Under the pieces are notes generated by a model, which ran no database searches, was not told the DNA's origin, and saw only the letters and a program-made list of their open reading frames with translations. The translations under genes and the position numbers were made by a program. Below, piece by piece: positions 45,944 through 56,354 of a stretch of DNA of 64,000 nucleotides (within the stretch, counting starts at the first letter, position 1; each line of letters starts with the position of its first letter). Origin of the DNA: Massilia sp. UMI-21 (GTDB taxonomy: Bacteria; Pseudomonadota; Gammaproteobacteria; Burkholderiales; Burkholderiaceae_D); NCBI GenBank assembly GCA_015277795.1, contig CP063848.1, positions 62,001-126,000 on the forward strand, read 5' to 3'.

Positions 45944-46318
45944 TCAGGTGCCAAGGCCGCGCCACGGACGCTTGCCGCCGTACATATGCAAGTGCAGATG
46001 GTAGACCTCCTGGCCGCCGTCCGGTCCGGTATTGATCAGGGTCTTGAAGCCCCCGCTGCGTCCGCCATTGCCGTCGGGCTTGGCCGCAACACCGTGCTCT
46101 TCTGCAAGCTTGGGCGCCAGCGCCAGCATCTTGCCCAGCACCGCCGCATGTTCCATGCCGCAGTCGGACAGGGTGTCCACGTGCTGCTTCGGAATCACCA
46201 GCAGGTGCACCGGGGCGGCCGGGTTGATGTCCTTGAACGCCAGCACCTCCTCGTCCTCATAGACGATGTTGGCCGGAATTTGCTTGGCGACGATCTTGCA
46301 AAAAATGCAGTTGTCCAT
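45944..46318 (-). CDS. hinT: HIT-family nucleotide-binding protein (HinT-like)
   Basis: 124 residues. CIFCKIVAKQIPANIVYEDEEVLAFKDINPAAPVHLLVIPKQHV is the family start and EVYHLHLHMYGGKRPW is the histidine triad (HxHxH). It hydrolyses adenosine phosphoramidates or aminoacyl-adenylates. It sits between the his genes and tatABC, as in many Burkholderiales. Confidence 0.93.
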   Translation of the reverse strand: MDNCIFCKIVAKQIPANIVYEDEEVLAFKDINPAAPVHLLVIPKQHVDTLSDCGMEHAAVLGKMLALAPKLAEEHGVAAKPDGNGGRSGGFKTLINTGPDGGQEVYHLHLHMYGGKRPWRGLGT

Positions 46319-46489
46319 CTTGTCTCCAGAATCGTTGATGACAGCTTCCGCACCCGGGAAACCTGTGCATTCTAGCGCTGCCGCATGACCGCATCGTGAC
46401 TGCCGGGCATGACGGCGCGCGATGCGGACTCACGCCCCGATTATGACAGCCCGGAGGCGGGCGGCAAGCACGAGCCGGCGCTTGCTGTG

Positions 46490-46828
46490 TTATTCCTTGC
46501 GGGCGGCTTTCTCGTCGATCCCCGACACGCCTTCGCGGCGCCCCAGTTCGTCGATTACCTGTTGCGGGCTCAAGCCGAACTGCGCCAGCAGCACCATGGT
46601 GTGGAACCACAGGTCGGCGGTCTCGTACAGCAGCTTGGAGGCGTCGCCGGAGACGCGCGCGTCCTTGGCCGCCATCACGGTTTCGGTGGCTTCCTCGCCG
46701 ATCTTCTTGAGGATGGCGTCGTCGCCCTTGCTGAACAGCTTGGCGACATAGGAAGTTGCAGGGTCGCCGCCGGCCTCGGGCTTGCGCGACTCGATGATGG
46801 CCGCAAGGCGGGCCAGGGTTTCGCTCAT
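46490..46828 (-). CDS. hisE: Phosphoribosyl-ATP pyrophosphatase
   Basis: 112 residues: [32 protein letters not shown], then [16 protein letters not shown] with the metal-binding acidic EExxE/EAxE pattern, and [19 protein letters not shown]. It is an all-alpha NTP-pyrophosphatase acting in the second step of histidine synthesis, separate from HisI here. The ATG overlaps the hisI stop (ATGA). Confidence 0.95.
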   Translation of the reverse strand: MSETLARLAAIIESRKPEAGGDPATSYVAKLFSKGDDAILKKIGEEATETVMAAKDARVSGDASKLLYETADLWFHTMVLLAQFGLSPQQVIDELGRREGVSGIDEKAARKE

Positions 46829-47226
46829 GGGTGTTTCTTGTTGGTGTAGATGGTATCGGGGTCTTGCAGCACGGGTTCGACCGCCTGCCAGTCCTCGCCG
46901 TCGAATTGCTGGAAGAAGCAGGAGTGGCGCCCGGTATGGCAGGCAATGCCGCCCTTCTGCTCGATCTTGAGCAGCACGACGTCCTCGTCGCAGTCGAGGC
47001 GCATCTCCAGCACTTTCTGGGTGTGGCCGGACTCTTCGCCCTTGTGCCACAGCTTCTTGCGCGAGCGGCTCCAGTAGACGGCTTCGCCCAGCTCCACCGT
47101 CCTGGCGAGCGCGTCGCGGTTCATCCAGGCGAACATCAGGATCTCGCCGGTGGCCGCTTCCTGGGCGATCACCGGCACCAGGCCGTGCTCGTCCCAGCGG
47201 ACTTTATTGAGCCACTTGTTCGTCAT
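46825..47226 (-). CDS. hisI: Phosphoribosyl-AMP cyclohydrolase
   Basis: 133 residues. [47 protein letters not shown] and [29 protein letters not shown] show the zinc and magnesium ligands (Asp-x-Asp, Cys, HTGRHSCF). It catalyses the third step of histidine synthesis. It follows hisF by 2 bp and overlaps hisE by 4 bp. Confidence 0.96.
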   Translation of the reverse strand: MTNKWLNKVRWDEHGLVPVIAQEAATGEILMFAWMNRDALARTVELGEAVYWSRSRKKLWHKGEESGHTQKVLEMRLDCDEDVVLLKIEQKGGIACHTGRHSCFFQQFDGEDWQAVEPVLQDPDTIYTNKKHP

Positions 47227-47228
47227 GT

Positions 47229-47990
47229 TCACTCCAGGCGCATCGGGATGCCGCGCTCGAGCATGAAGCGCTTGGCTTCGCCGACCGTGTGCTGCCCGTA
47301 GTGGAAGATGCTGGCCGCCAGCACCGCGTCGGCGTGGCCTTCCAGGATGCCGTCGGCCAGGTCTTGCAGGCCGCCGACGCCGCCCGAGGCGACCACCGAG
47401 ATGCCAACGGCATCGGACACGGCGCGGGTCAGGCCCAGGTCGAAACCGGACTTGGTGCCGTCGCGGTCCATCGAGGTCAGCAGCAGTTCGCCCGCGCCCA
47501 GGCGTTCCATCTCCTGCGCCCAGGCGACGGCGTCGAGGCCGGTCGGGTTGCGGCCGCCGTGGGTGAACACTTCCCACTTGCCGGGTGCGACCTGCTTGGC
47601 GTCGATCGCCACCACGATGCACTGCGAGCCGTGCTTCTGCGCGGCGTCGAACACCAGCTGCGGGTTGGTCACGGCCGAGGTATTCATCGACACCTTGTCG
47701 GCGCCGGCATTGAGCAGGCGCCGCACGTCTTCGACCTTGCGTACGCCGCCGCCGACGGTGAGCGGGATGAACACGGTCGAGGCCACCGCTTCGATGATCG
47801 GCAGGATCAGGTCGCGGCCGTCGCTCGAGGCGGTGATGTCGAGGAAGGTGATCTCGTCGGCGCCCTGTCCGTCATAGCGGCGCGCGATCTCGACCGGGTC
47901 GCCGGCATCGCGCAGCTCGGTGAAATTGACGCCCTTGACCACGCGGCCGCCGGTGACGTCGAGGCAGGGGATGATGCGTTTTGCGAGCAT
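47229..47990 (-). CDS. hisF: Imidazole glycerol phosphate synthase, cyclase subunit
   Basis: 253 residues, a (beta/alpha)8 barrel: [23 protein letters not shown] with the catalytic Asp of CLDV near residue 11, [47 protein letters not shown] with the second catalytic Asp near 130, and [14 protein letters not shown]. It converts PRFAR plus ammonia from HisH to imidazole glycerol phosphate and AICAR. Five bp after hisA. Confidence 0.97.
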   Translation of the reverse strand: MLAKRIIPCLDVTGGRVVKGVNFTELRDAGDPVEIARRYDGQGADEITFLDITASSDGRDLILPIIEAVASTVFIPLTVGGGVRKVEDVRRLLNAGADKVSMNTSAVTNPQLVFDAAQKHGSQCIVVAIDAKQVAPGKWEVFTHGGRNPTGLDAVAWAQEMERLGAGELLLTSMDRDGTKSGFDLGLTRAVSDAVGISVVASGGVGGLQDLADGILEGHADAVLAASIFHYGQHTVGEAKRFMLERGIPMRLE

Positions 47991-47995
47991 ACGGC

Positions 47996-48772
47996 TTAGG
48001 CCTTTGCCCCTTCAGTCAGTTCATCGGCCCGTTCCTGAGCCGATGCCAGGTCGAGCGTGCCTTCGTAGATCGAGCGGCCGCAGATCACGCCCTCGATGCC
48101 TTCGTCCTGCACCGCGCACAGCGCTTCGACGTCGGCCAGGTTGTGCACGCCGCCCGAGGCGATGACCGGGATCTTCACGGCCTGGGCCAGCTTGACGGTC
48201 GCTTCGATGTTCACGCCGCCCATCATGCCGTCGCGGCCGATGTCGGTGTAGACGATCGATTCGACGCCGTAGCCTTCGAACTTCTTGGCCAGGTCGATGA
48301 CTTCGTGGCCCGACATCTTGCTCCAGCCGTCGGTGGCGACCTTGCCGTCCTTGGCGTCCAGGCCGACGATGATCGCGCCGGGGAAGGCGCCGCAGGCGTC
48401 GTGCAGGAAGCCCGGGTTCTTCACGGCGGCGGTGCCGACGATGATGTAGGTGATGCCGTCATCGAGGTAGCGCTCGATGGTGTCGAGGTCGCGGATGCCG
48501 CCGCCGAGCTGGACCGGGATCTCGTCGATGCCCATTTCTTCGGCATATTCCTGCACGGTTTGCAGGATCGACTTGATCGCGCTCTCGTTCTTCGGCTTGC
48601 CCGCGAAGGCACCGTTCAGGTCGACCAGGTGCAAGCGGCGCGCGCCCTTCTTGAGCCAGTGCAGCGCCATGTCGGCGGGGTCTTCGGAAAACACGGTGGC
48701 GAGGTCCATGTCGCCCTGTTTCAGGCGAACGCAGTGACCGTCTTTCAGGTCGATGGCAGGAATCAGCAGCAT
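47996..48772 (-). CDS. hisA: ProFAR isomerase
   Basis: 258 residues, a (beta/alpha)8 barrel homologous to His[22 protein letters not shown] holds the catalytic Asp near residue 8, and [20 protein letters not shown] and [16 protein letters not shown] hold the second catalytic Asp. [17 protein letters not shown] is the phosphate-binding loop. Fourth step of histidine synthesis. Confidence 0.97.
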   Translation of the reverse strand: MLLIPAIDLKDGHCVRLKQGDMDLATVFSEDPADMALHWLKKGARRLHLVDLNGAFAGKPKNESAIKSILQTVQEYAEEMGIDEIPVQLGGGIRDLDTIERYLDDGITYIIVGTAAVKNPGFLHDACGAFPGAIIVGLDAKDGKVATDGWSKMSGHEVIDLAKKFEGYGVESIVYTDIGRDGMMGGVNIEATVKLAQAVKIPVIASGGVHNLADVEALCAVQDEGIEGVICGRSIYEGTLDLASAQERADELTEGAKA

Positions 48773-48812
48773 GGTCGTGGTCGGTTGGTTGACGGCGGAT
48801 TAAAGGAAGAAC

Positions 48813-49454
48813 TCACGGTTTCCAGTGAATGAAATTGCGGTACAGGCGCAAGCCGGCGGCTGCGCTCTTCTCGGGGTGGAACTGGGTGGCGACCAGGTTG
48901 TCGCGGGCGACGGCGCAGGTGTAGTGCCCGCCGTAGTCGGCTTCGCCGATGGTGTCCTGCGCTTGCTCGGGCACGGCGTAGTAGCTGTGCACGAAGTAGA
49001 AATAACTGTTGTCCTCGACGCCTTCCCACAGCGGGTGGGCGCGGGTCTGGCGCACGCGGTTCCAGCCCATCTGCGGGACCTTGAAGCGCGAGCCGTCGGC
49101 CTGCAATTTTCCGTCCAGCTGGAAGCGCACCACCTTGCCCGGCAACAGGCCCAGGCCCGGCGTGCCTTCGTTCTCTTCGCTGGCATCGAACAGCATCTGC
49201 TCGCCGACGCACACGCCCATCACCGGACGCGTCCTGACGGCGCGCAGCAGGGCTTCCTCGAGGCTGGATTCGCGCAGGCTGCGCATGCAGTCGCGCATCG
49301 CGCCCTGGCCCGGCAGCACGATGCGGTCGGCGGCATCGATGTCGGCCGGATCGCTCGACACCAGGATGTCGGCCTCGGGCGCCGCCGCGCGCAGCGCCTG
49401 CGCCACCGAGCGCAGGTTACCCAGGCCGTCGACCACCACAATCTTGTTCGTCAT
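48813..49454 (-). CDS. hisH: Imidazole glycerol phosphate synthase, glutaminase subunit
   Basis: 213 residues, class I glutamine amidotransferase. The nucleophile is in [16 protein letters not shown] near residue 83, and the His/Glu pair is in [22 protein letters not shown] at the C-terminus. It supplies ammonia to HisF through a channel in the HisHF dimer. It follows hisB by 18 bp. Confidence 0.97.
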   Translation of the reverse strand: MTNKIVVVDGLGNLRSVAQALRAAAPEADILVSSDPADIDAADRIVLPGQGAMRDCMRSLRESSLEEALLRAVRTRPVMGVCVGEQMLFDASEENEGTPGLGLLPGKVVRFQLDGKLQADGSRFKVPQMGWNRVRQTRAHPLWEGVEDNSYFYFVHSYYAVPEQAQDTIGEADYGGHYTCAVARDNLVATQFHPEKSAAAGLRLYRNFIHWKP

Positions 49455-49472
49455 GATGCGCTTTACCCCAGC

Positions 49473-50063
49473 CTACAGGCTGCCTTTGGTCGAAGGGATG
49501 ATGCCGGCGGCGCGCTCGTCGAGCGTGGTCGCCATGCGCAGCGCGCGCCCAAAAGCCTTGAACACGGTTTCGCACTGGTGGTGGGCGTTGACGCCGCGCA
49601 GGTTATCGATGTGCAGGGTCACGCCGGCGTGGTTCACGAAGCCGCGGAAGAATTCGCCGGTCAGGTCGACATCGAAGGTGCCGATCATGGCGCGCGTCCA
49701 GGGAATGTGCATTTCCAGGCCCGGACGGCCCGAGAAGTCGATCACCACGCGCGACAGCGCCTCGTCCAGCGGCACGTAGGAGTGGCCGTAGCGCACCATG
49801 CCCTTCTTGTCGCCGACGGCCTTGGCCACCGCCATGCCGAGCGTGATGCCGGTATCCTCGACGGTATGGTGGGCGTCGATGTGCAGGTCGCCGACGGCCT
49901 CGACTTCGAGGTCGATCATGCCGTGGCGCGCGATCTGGTCGAGCATGTGGTCGAGGAAGGGGACGCCGGTGTTGAGCTTCTGGCGGCCGGTGCCGTCGAG
50001 GTTGATCGCGACGCGGATCTGCGTCTCGTTGGTGTTGCGCGTGATGTCGGCGGTACGGGTCAT
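49473..50063 (-). CDS. hisB: Imidazoleglycerol-phosphate dehydratase
   Basis: 196 residues, the monofunctional dehydratase length (no phosphatase domain fused). [35 protein letters not shown], the manganese-site histidine motif [17 protein letters not shown], and [31 protein letters not shown] are all present. Sixth step of histidine synthesis. Histidinol-phosphate phosphatase is not encoded nearby. Confidence 0.97.
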   Translation of the reverse strand: MTRTADITRNTNETQIRVAINLDGTGRQKLNTGVPFLDHMLDQIARHGMIDLEVEAVGDLHIDAHHTVEDTGITLGMAVAKAVGDKKGMVRYGHSYVPLDEALSRVVIDFSGRPGLEMHIPWTRAMIGTFDVDLTGEFFRGFVNHAGVTLHIDNLRGVNAHHQCETVFKAFGRALRMATTLDERAAGIIPSTKGSL

Positions 50064-50115
50064 TGCTGGGGCTCGTCGTGGCGGCGCTCCGGATGGAACG
50101 CCGCGCTCGTGGGGA

Positions 50116-51216
50116 CTATAAGGATGCTTTCAGGGCATGCAGGAGTGCGGTGTTTTCTTCGGGGGTGCTGACCGTGACACGAATGCAATTGGTCAGCATC
50201 TTGTCCATTTTACCCAAATTCTTGATCAGCACCTTGCCCTCGCGAAGTTCTGAACAGGTCTTGTCGGCATCCGGCACACGCATCGAGATGAAATTCGCGG
50301 CCGATGGAAACACTTCGACCCCTGGCAGCGCCGCCAGTTCGGCGGCCAGGCGGCTGCGTTCGGCGTTCAGCATCTCGGCCTGCTGGTCGAGCACGTCGAG
50401 GTGGTCGAGCGCGAACTCGGCGGCCACCTGGGTGAGCACGTTGACGTTGTAGGGCGGACGCACCTTCTCGAACTCTTGCAAGAGTTTCGCATCGCCCGAC
50501 AGGTAGCCGAGGCGGATCCCGGCCAGGCCCAGCTTCGACAGGGTGCGCATCACGACCAGGTTCGGGAACTCCGGCAGGCGGCCCATGAAGCTCTTCTTGG
50601 CGAACGGCTGGTAGGCCTCGTCGACCACCGCGATGCCGGATTCGCCCAGCGCGCGGATGATGGCCGCCATGTCCCCGGCATCGAACAGGTTGCCGGTCGG
50701 GTTGTTCGGGTAGGCCAGGAACACCAGCGCAGGCCGGTAGCGCTCGATCGCCGCCAGCATCGCCGGCAGGTCGAGCGAGAAGTCGGCTTTCACCGGCACG
50801 CCGACGAAATCCGCACCCGCGAACTGGGCCGAACGCGCGAACATCACGAAGGCCGGGGTCGGCGCCATGACGACGGCGCGTCGGTCCTGCCGGGCGATGG
50901 CGGTGGCCATGATCGAAATGAGCTCGTCCGAGCCGTTGCCGAGCAGGACGTCGTAGCCGGACGGGACGCCCAGGCCGGCGCAGATCTTGTGCTTGAGCGT
51001 GGCGTAGGACGCCACCGGATAGCGGTTCAGCGCGGCGTCGGCCAGGCGCTGGCCCAGCTCCGCGCGCAGCGCCTGCGGCAGCTGGTAGGGGTTCTCCATC
51101 GCGTCGAGCTTGATGTAGCCGCTCGCGTCCGGCACGTGGTAGCTGGCGATGTTGCGGACATCCTCGCGGATGGTGTTCTCGATCAGCTTGTCGATCGGGG
51201 TGAGGTTCGATGTCAT
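50116..51216 (-). CDS. hisC: Histidinol-phosphate aminotransferase
   Basis: 366 residues, a fold-type I PLP aminotransferase. [11 protein letters not shown] substrate-binding start, [40 protein letters not shown] and the PLP-lysine region [20 protein letters not shown] are intact. It follows the methyltransferase gene by a 4-bp ATGA overlap rather than following hisD directly. Confidence 0.96.
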   Translation of the reverse strand: MTSNLTPIDKLIENTIREDVRNIASYHVPDASGYIKLDAMENPYQLPQALRAELGQRLADAALNRYPVASYATLKHKICAGLGVPSGYDVLLGNGSDELISIMATAIARQDRRAVVMAPTPAFVMFARSAQFAGADFVGVPVKADFSLDLPAMLAAIERYRPALVFLAYPNNPTGNLFDAGDMAAIIRALGESGIAVVDEAYQPFAKKSFMGRLPEFPNLVVMRTLSKLGLAGIRLGYLSGDAKLLQEFEKVRPPYNVNVLTQVAAEFALDHLDVLDQQAEMLNAERSRLAAELAALPGVEVFPSAANFISMRVPDADKTCSELREGKVLIKNLGKMDKMLTNCIRVTVSTPEENTALLHALKASL

Positions 51217-52046
51217 GCGGTTTCCTCGTTCAGGGGCGCGTTCCTGGCCGCGCTTTTGCGTTTTTTATTGGCCTTGCTGCCGGCGACCGGCACTTCGGGC
51301 GCCGCCAGGCGCGCGCGGATGGTGTCGCAGTAGGCGGGGTTCAGTTCGAAACCGGTGAAATGGCGTCCGGCCTGGCGCGCGGCGACGGCCGTGGTGCCAC
51401 TGCCCATGAAGGGGTCGAGCACGACGCCGCCCGCCGGGCAGGAGGCCTTGACCATGCGTTCGATGATCTCGAGGGGTTTCTGGGTCGGGTGATCGGCGCG
51501 CTCGGGATGCTCGCGGTGCAGGCGCGACACGCTCCACACGTCCTTCGGGTTGTAGCCCACTTCCAGCCACTTGGCGCCGATGAAGATCGAGCGCGAGCGC
51601 GCCTTTTTCGTCTCGGCGTCGTAGGGAATGCGCACGGCGTCGAGGTCGAAGTAGTAATCCTTGCGCTTGACGAAAAACCCGATGGTGTCGTGCACCGACG
51701 AGAAGCTGCGCACGCTGCCGCCCATCGAGGGCACGCGGCGATCCCAGATGATCTCGTTCATCATGGTCATGCGTTTCTTGAGCATGACGAAGATCTCGGG
51801 CGCGAAGCGCCAGGTGAGAAAGATGTACAGGCTGCCGTTGGGCTTGAGCTTGGGCAGCGCGGCGTCGATCCACTGCTCGGTCCAGGCCAGGTAGGCCTCG
51901 ACGCTCTGCTGGTCCGAGGCGTTGCCGTAGTCCTTGCCGAGGTTGTAGGGCGGGTCGGTCAGGATCAGGTCGATGGAAGCATCCGGGATGCGCGCCATCC
52001 CGGACAGCGCGTCCTCGCAGAAGACCTGGTCGACCCAGGTGCTCAT
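51213..52046 (-). CDS. Beta-class DNA methyltransferase embedded in the his operon
   Basis: 277 residues. [20 protein letters not shown] (motif IV, DPPY) lies near residue 28 and the S-adenosylmethionine motif [32 protein letters not shown] (motif I, FxGxG) near 215, the IV-then-I order of beta-class N6-adenine or N4-cytosine enzymes. DPPY favours N6-adenine. [16 protein letters not shown] is the usual block before motif I. It resembles stand-alone enzymes such as E. coli YhdJ. No endonuclease is adjacent. It overlaps hisD and hisC by 4 bp each, so it is translationally coupled into the histidine operon. The C-terminus is basic ([12 protein letters not shown]). Confidence 0.92.
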   Translation of the reverse strand: MSTWVDQVFCEDALSGMARIPDASIDLILTDPPYNLGKDYGNASDQQSVEAYLAWTEQWIDAALPKLKPNGSLYIFLTWRFAPEIFVMLKKRMTMMNEIIWDRRVPSMGGSVRSFSSVHDTIGFFVKRKDYYFDLDAVRIPYDAETKKARSRSIFIGAKWLEVGYNPKDVWSVSRLHREHPERADHPTQKPLEIIERMVKASCPAGGVVLDPFMGSGTTAVAARQAGRHFTGFELNPAYCDTIRARLAAPEVPVAGSKANKKRKSAARNAPLNEETA

Positions 52047-53362
52047 GACTTCAAGCGCAGCTCTGCACTACGGGCGTGCGCCTGCAGGCCTTCGCCGTAG
52101 GCCAGCTCGGCCGCCACCTTGCCCAGCGTCTGCGCGCCCTGCTCGCTCACCTGGATCAGCGAGGAACGCTTCTGGAAGTCGTACACGCCCAGCGGCGAGG
52201 AGAAGCGCGCCGTGCGCGAGGTCGGCAGCACGTGGTTGGGGCCGCAGCAGTAGTCGCCCAGCGACTCGGACGAGAAGCGCCCCAGGAACATGGCGCCGGC
52301 GTGGCGAATCCGGTCGGCCCACTGCAAGGGCTCTTCGGCCGAGATCTCGAGGTGCTCGGCGGCGATCGCGTTGGCGATCTCGCAGGCCTCCTCCATGTCG
52401 CGCACTTTTACCAGCGCGCCGCGGTCGGTGAGCGAGGTGGTGATGGTTGCCGCGCGCGGCATGGTGGGCAGCAGCTTGTGGATGCTCGCCTCCACGCGCG
52501 CGATGTAGTCGGCGTCCGGGCACAGCAGGATGGCCTGGGCCAGCTCATCGTGCTCGGCCTGCGAGAACAGGTCCATCGCCACCCAGTCCGGGTCGGTAGA
52601 GCCGTCGCACAGCACCAGGATTTCCGACGGACCGGCGATCATGTCGATGCCGACCGTGCCGAACACACGGCGCTTGGCCGCGGCCACATAGGCGTTGCCC
52701 GGGCCGACGATCTTGTCCACGGCCGGAATGGTCTCGGTGCCGTAGGCCAGCGCGCCGACGGCCTGGGCGCCGCCGATGGTGATCACGCGGGTGACGCCGG
52801 CGATCGCGGCGGCCGCCAGCACCATCTGGTTCTTCACGCCATCCGGGGTCGGCACCACCATGACGATTTCCTGGACGCCGGCCACCTGGGCCGGAATCGC
52901 GTTCATCAGCACCGACGACGGATAGGCGGCCTTGCCGCCCGGGACGTAGATGCCGACGCGGTCGAGCGGGGTCACGCGCTGGCCCAGCACGGTGCCGTCG
53001 GCTTCCGTGAACGTGAAACCGTTCAGTTCCTGCTTCTGGCGTTCGTGGAACACGCGGATGCGCTCGGCGGCCGTGCGCAGCGCGCTGCGCTGGGCCTCGG
53101 GCAACGCGGCCAGGGCCGCGTCCAGCTCGGCCTGCCCGACGTCGAAAGCGGCCATCGACGACGCGCCGCCGTCCGGGATGCGATCGAAACGGTTGGTGTA
53201 CTCCAGCACGGCAGCATCACCGCGCTTCTTCACGTCCGCCAGGATCTTCGCGACGCTCGACTCGATGGCGTCGTCGGTTTCGGCTTCGAAAGCCAGCAGG
53301 GCGTCGAGCGTCTGCCTGAAGTCGGCTGCGGTGGAGTCGAGCTTGCGGATCTGTACTGCCAT
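52043..53362 (-). CDS. hisD: Histidinol dehydrogenase
   Basis: 439 residues. The family signature [26 protein letters not shown] (here [14 protein letters not shown]) near 135, [38 protein letters not shown] and [26 protein letters not shown], with the Gln-His zinc residues, are present. It performs the last two oxidations to histidine. It ends in an ATGA overlap with the methyltransferase gene. Confidence 0.97.
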   Translation of the reverse strand: MAVQIRKLDSTAADFRQTLDALLAFEAETDDAIESSVAKILADVKKRGDAAVLEYTNRFDRIPDGGASSMAAFDVGQAELDAALAALPEAQRSALRTAAERIRVFHERQKQELNGFTFTEADGTVLGQRVTPLDRVGIYVPGGKAAYPSSVLMNAIPAQVAGVQEIVMVVPTPDGVKNQMVLAAAAIAGVTRVITIGGAQAVGALAYGTETIPAVDKIVGPGNAYVAAAKRRVFGTVGIDMIAGPSEILVLCDGSTDPDWVAMDLFSQAEHDELAQAILLCPDADYIARVEASIHKLLPTMPRAATITTSLTDRGALVKVRDMEEACEIANAIAAEHLEISAEEPLQWADRIRHAGAMFLGRFSSESLGDYCCGPNHVLPTSRTARFSSPLGVYDFQKRSSLIQVSEQGAQTLGKVAAELAYGEGLQAHARSAELRLKS

Positions 53363-53376
53363 CGGGTTACCTTGTC

Positions 53377-54051
53377 TCAGCCTTGTTGTGCCGATGCCTT
53401 CTGGAAGGCATCGAGGATCGGTTGCAGGCGCTCGCGCTTGAGCTTGAGCGCAGCCTGGTTGACCACCAGGCGCGAGGAGATGTCCATGATCTTTTCGACT
53501 TCGACCAGGTTGTTGGCGCGCAGGGTGCCGCCGGTCGAGACCACGTCGACGATGGCGTCGGACAGGCCGACCAGCGGCGCCAGCTCCATCGAGCCGTACA
53601 GCTTGATCAGGTCGACGTGCACACCCTTGCTGGCGAAGTGCTCGCGCGCGGTGTTGACGAACTTGGTCGCCACCCGCAGGCGCGCGCCCTGGCGCACCGC
53701 GGTCTCGTAGTCGAAGCCGGCGTTCACCGCCACCGACATGCGGCAGCTCGCGATGCGCAGGTCGATCGGCTGGTACAGGCCTTCGCCGCCATGCTCGAGC
53801 AGCACGTCCTTGCCGGCCACGCCGAAATCGGCGGCGCCGTGCTGGACATAGGTCGGCACGTCGCTGGCGCGCACGATCAGCACGCGCACGCCCGGGTCGT
53901 TGGTCGGCAGGATCAGCTTGCGCGAGGTTTCCGGATTCTCGGTGACGGTGATGCCGGCCGCCGCCAGCAGCGGCAGGGTGTCTTCGAAGATGCGGCCTTT
54001 GGAGAGCGCCAGGATCAGCCCGGGCTCGCCGTGTTTGTCTATTGTTGTCAT
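53377..54051 (-). CDS. hisG: ATP phosphoribosyltransferase (short form)
   Basis: 224 residues, the HisG short form, which normally needs a HisZ regulatory subunit; none is visible here. [62 protein letters not shown] and [19 protein letters not shown] (the PRPP-binding loop) are clear. First and committed step of histidine synthesis. MTTIDKHG is the start; it shares one base with the murA stop. Confidence 0.96.
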   Translation of the reverse strand: MTTIDKHGEPGLILALSKGRIFEDTLPLLAAAGITVTENPETSRKLILPTNDPGVRVLIVRASDVPTYVQHGAADFGVAGKDVLLEHGGEGLYQPIDLRIASCRMSVAVNAGFDYETAVRQGARLRVATKFVNTAREHFASKGVHVDLIKLYGSMELAPLVGLSDAIVDVVSTGGTLRANNLVEVEKIMDISSRLVVNQAALKLKRERLQPILDAFQKASAQQG

Positions 54052-55304
54052 TACTTGATGCGGACGATGTCGGCGCCTACCGCCGAGAGTTTCACTTCCA
54101 TGCGGTCGTAGCCGCGATCGAGGTGGTAGATACGGTCGACCAGGGTGGTGCCCTCGGCTGCCATGCCGGCGATCACCAACGAGGCCGAGGCACGCAGGTC
54201 GGTCGCCATCACGGGCGCGCCGACCAGGCGGTCGACGCCCTCGATGAAGGCGGTATTGCCCTCGGTGGAGATCTGCGCGCCGAGGCGGTTCATCTCCTGC
54301 ACGTGCATGAAGCGGTTCTCGAAAATGGTCTCGGTGACGCGGCTCGGGCCGTCGGCCAGGATGTTCACGGCCATGAACTGGGCCTGCATGTCGGTCGGGA
54401 AGCCCGGGTATTCGGTGGTGCGGAACGAGACCGGGTGCGGGCGGCCGTCCATGCGCGCGCGGATGGTGTCCGTGCCCACGTCGAGCTGCAGGCCGATTTC
54501 GCGCAGCTTGTCGAGCGCCACGTCGAAGATGTCGGTGCGGGTGTTGCGCAGCATGATGTCGCCGCCGGTGGCCGCCACCGCGCACAGGAAGGTGGCCGCT
54601 TCGATGCGGTCCGAGATCACCGCGTGCCGGGCGCCGTGCAGCGCTTCGACGCCCTGGATCACCAGGCGGTCGGTGCCGATGCCGTCGATCTTCGCGCCCA
54701 TCGCCACCAGGAGGTTGGCCAGGTCGGTGACTTCCGGCTCGCGCGCGGCGTTTTCCAGCACGGTCTCGCCCTCGGCCAGGGTGGCGGCCATCAGGAGGTT
54801 CTCGGTGCCGGTCACGGTGATCATGTCGGTGTGGATGCGCGCGCCCTTGAGCTTGCCGTTGCTGCGCGCGTGGATGTAGCCGCCCTCGATGGTGATCTCG
54901 GCGCCCATCTGGCGCAAGCCCTTGATGTGCTGGTCCACGGGACGCGAACCGATCGCGCAGCCGCCCGGCAGCGAGACCTTGGCTTCGCCGAAGCGCGCCA
55001 GCAGCGGGCCGAGCACCAGGATCGAGGCGCGCATGGTCTTGACCAGCTCGTACGGCGCCTCCAGCGAGGTAATGTTCGCGCCATTGAGCGTGACGCGCTC
55101 GTCGTCCTGGTTCACCTTCAGGCCGGTCTGGGCGAGCAGCTTGAGGATGGTGCGCACGTCGTGCAGGCGCGGCACGTTCGACAGCTCGAGGTCGCCGCTG
55201 GTCAACAGGCCCGCGCACAGGATGGGCAGCGCCGCGTTCTTGGCGCCCGAGATGGCGATGTCGCCGTCCAGGCGCTTGCCGCCGGTGATCTGCAGCTTGT
55301 CCAT
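54051..55304 (-). CDS. murA: UDP-N-acetylglucosamine 1-carboxyvinyltransferase
   Basis: 417 residues, two-domain EPSP-synthase-like fold. [34 protein letters not shown] start, the phosphoenolpyruvate-binding Cys in [20 protein letters not shown] near residue 115, and [22 protein letters not shown] and [18 protein letters not shown] motifs. It makes the first committed step of peptidoglycan synthesis; fosfomycin target Cys is present. In a row with ibaG upstream and hisG downstream. Confidence 0.97.
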   Translation of the reverse strand: MDKLQITGGKRLDGDIAISGAKNAALPILCAGLLTSGDLELSNVPRLHDVRTILKLLAQTGLKVNQDDERVTLNGANITSLEAPYELVKTMRASILVLGPLLARFGEAKVSLPGGCAIGSRPVDQHIKGLRQMGAEITIEGGYIHARSNGKLKGARIHTDMITVTGTENLLMAATLAEGETVLENAAREPEVTDLANLLVAMGAKIDGIGTDRLVIQGVEALHGARHAVISDRIEAATFLCAVAATGGDIMLRNTRTDIFDVALDKLREIGLQLDVGTDTIRARMDGRPHPVSFRTTEYPGFPTDMQAQFMAVNILADGPSRVTETIFENRFMHVQEMNRLGAQISTEGNTAFIEGVDRLVGAPVMATDLRASASLVIAGMAAEGTTLVDRIYHLDRGYDRMEVKLSAVGADIVRIK

Positions 55305-55306
55305 GC

Positions 55307-55543
55307 TTAGCCTCCGTACTCTTCGGGGGTGAGGGTCTTCATCGACAACGCGTGGATCTCTTCGCGCATGCGGTCGCCGAGCGCTGCATACACCAGTTGG
55401 TGGCGCTGGATCGGACGCTTGCCGGCAAAGCTCGGGGACACGATGACGGCCGTGAAATGCTGGCCGTCGCCCTGCACCTCGAGGTGGGTGCATTCGAGGC
55501 CGGCGCTGATGTAGCTGTGGATCAGTTCGGGGGTGGTCGACAC
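55307..55543 (-). CDS. ibaG: BolA/IbaG-family protein
   Basis: 78 residues. [45 protein letters not shown] is a BolA fold with the conserved RHQLVY motif. These proteins bind iron-sulfur glutaredoxins and affect envelope stress. GTG is chosen as the start because GGAG lies 6 bp upstream; the longer ORF start at 55726 would run back into the permease gene region. Two bp before murA. Confidence 0.88.
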   Translation of the reverse strand: MSTTPELIHSYISAGLECTHLEVQGDGQHFTAVIVSPSFAGKRPIQRHQLVYAALGDRMREEIHALSMKTLTPEEYGG

Positions 55544-55586
55544 GGGTAACTCCAGTGAATTCTGTGGTGGCGCTTGGTGAGGCGAA

Positions 55587-56354
55587 TCAGTGGCGCAACT
55601 TGTAGCCACGCTTGAGCATATTGACCGCCATGGTTGCCAGCACCACGAAGAACACCGACACGATGGCCAGGCTGGTCCAGGGCGAGACGTCGGACTTGCC
55701 GAAGAATCCATAGCGGAACCCGTCAATCATATAAAAGAACGGGTTGAAATGCGAGACCGCCAGCCAGAACGGCGGCAGTTTTTGAATGGAATAGAACACC
55801 CCGGCCAGGAAGGTGGCCGGCATGATCAGGAAGTTCTGGAAAGCGGCCAGCTGGTCGAACTTCTCGGCCCAGATGCCGGCGATGACGCCCATGGTGCCGA
55901 GGATGGCGGCGCCCAGGAAGGCGAACACCAGGATCCACAGCGGCGCAACAAAACTGAGGTGTGCGAACCAGGCGGTAATGACGAATACGCCGAAGCCCAC
56001 CGTCACCCCGCGCAGCACGGCCGCCCCCACATAGGCCGACAGGATCTCGGCGTGCGACAGCGGCGGCAGCAGGATGAACACCAGGTTGCCGGTGATCTTC
56101 GACTGGATCAGGGACGAGGACGAGTTGGCGAAGGCGTTCTGCAGCACGCTCATCATCACCAGGCCCGGGATCAGGAAGGCGGTATAGCTGACGCCGTCGA
56201 GCATCTGGACCTTGCCTTCCAGGACGTGGCCGAAAATCAGCAGATACAGCATGGCCGTGACGACCGGCGCCGCGATGGTCTGGGTCGCCACCTTCCAGAA
56301 ACGCAGCGCCTCCTTGTAGAACAGGGTGCGGAAACCCACCGAGAACAGACTCAT
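55587..56354 (-). CDS. ABC-2 type transporter permease (YadH-like)
   Basis: 255 residues with six transmembrane segments. FRTLFYKEALRFWKVATQTIAAPVVTAMLYLLIFG start, DGVSYTAFLIPGLVMMSVLQNAF, and the ABC-2 signature ending LAGVFYSIQKLPPFWLAVSHFNPFFYMIDGFRYGF are typical of YadH/NodJ permeases. It partners the ATPase encoded just upstream (4-bp overlap). Substrate unknown; lipid or polysaccharide export is usual for this group. Confidence 0.88.
   Translation of the reverse strand: MSLFSVGFRTLFYKEALRFWKVATQTIAAPVVTAMLYLLIFGHVLEGKVQMLDGVSYTAFLIPGLVMMSVLQNAFANSSSSLIQSKITGNLVFILLPPLSHAEILSAYVGAAVLRGVTVGFGVFVITAWFAHLSFVAPLWILVFAFLGAAILGTMGVIAGIWAEKFDQLAAFQNFLIMPATFLAGVFYSIQKLPPFWLAVSHFNPFFYMIDGFRYGFFGKSDVSPWTSLAIVSVFFVVLATMAVNMLKRGYKLRH

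Noticed and set aside
51213..52046. A restriction-modification or phage-defence island
   Set aside because: No endonuclease, integrase or other defence gene is adjacent; flanking genes are housekeeping his genes.
55307..55726. Longer 139-residue start for the BolA-like protein
   Set aside because: The extra N-terminus overlaps the ABC permease gene and is not BolA-like; the GTG at 55543 has a proper ribosome site.
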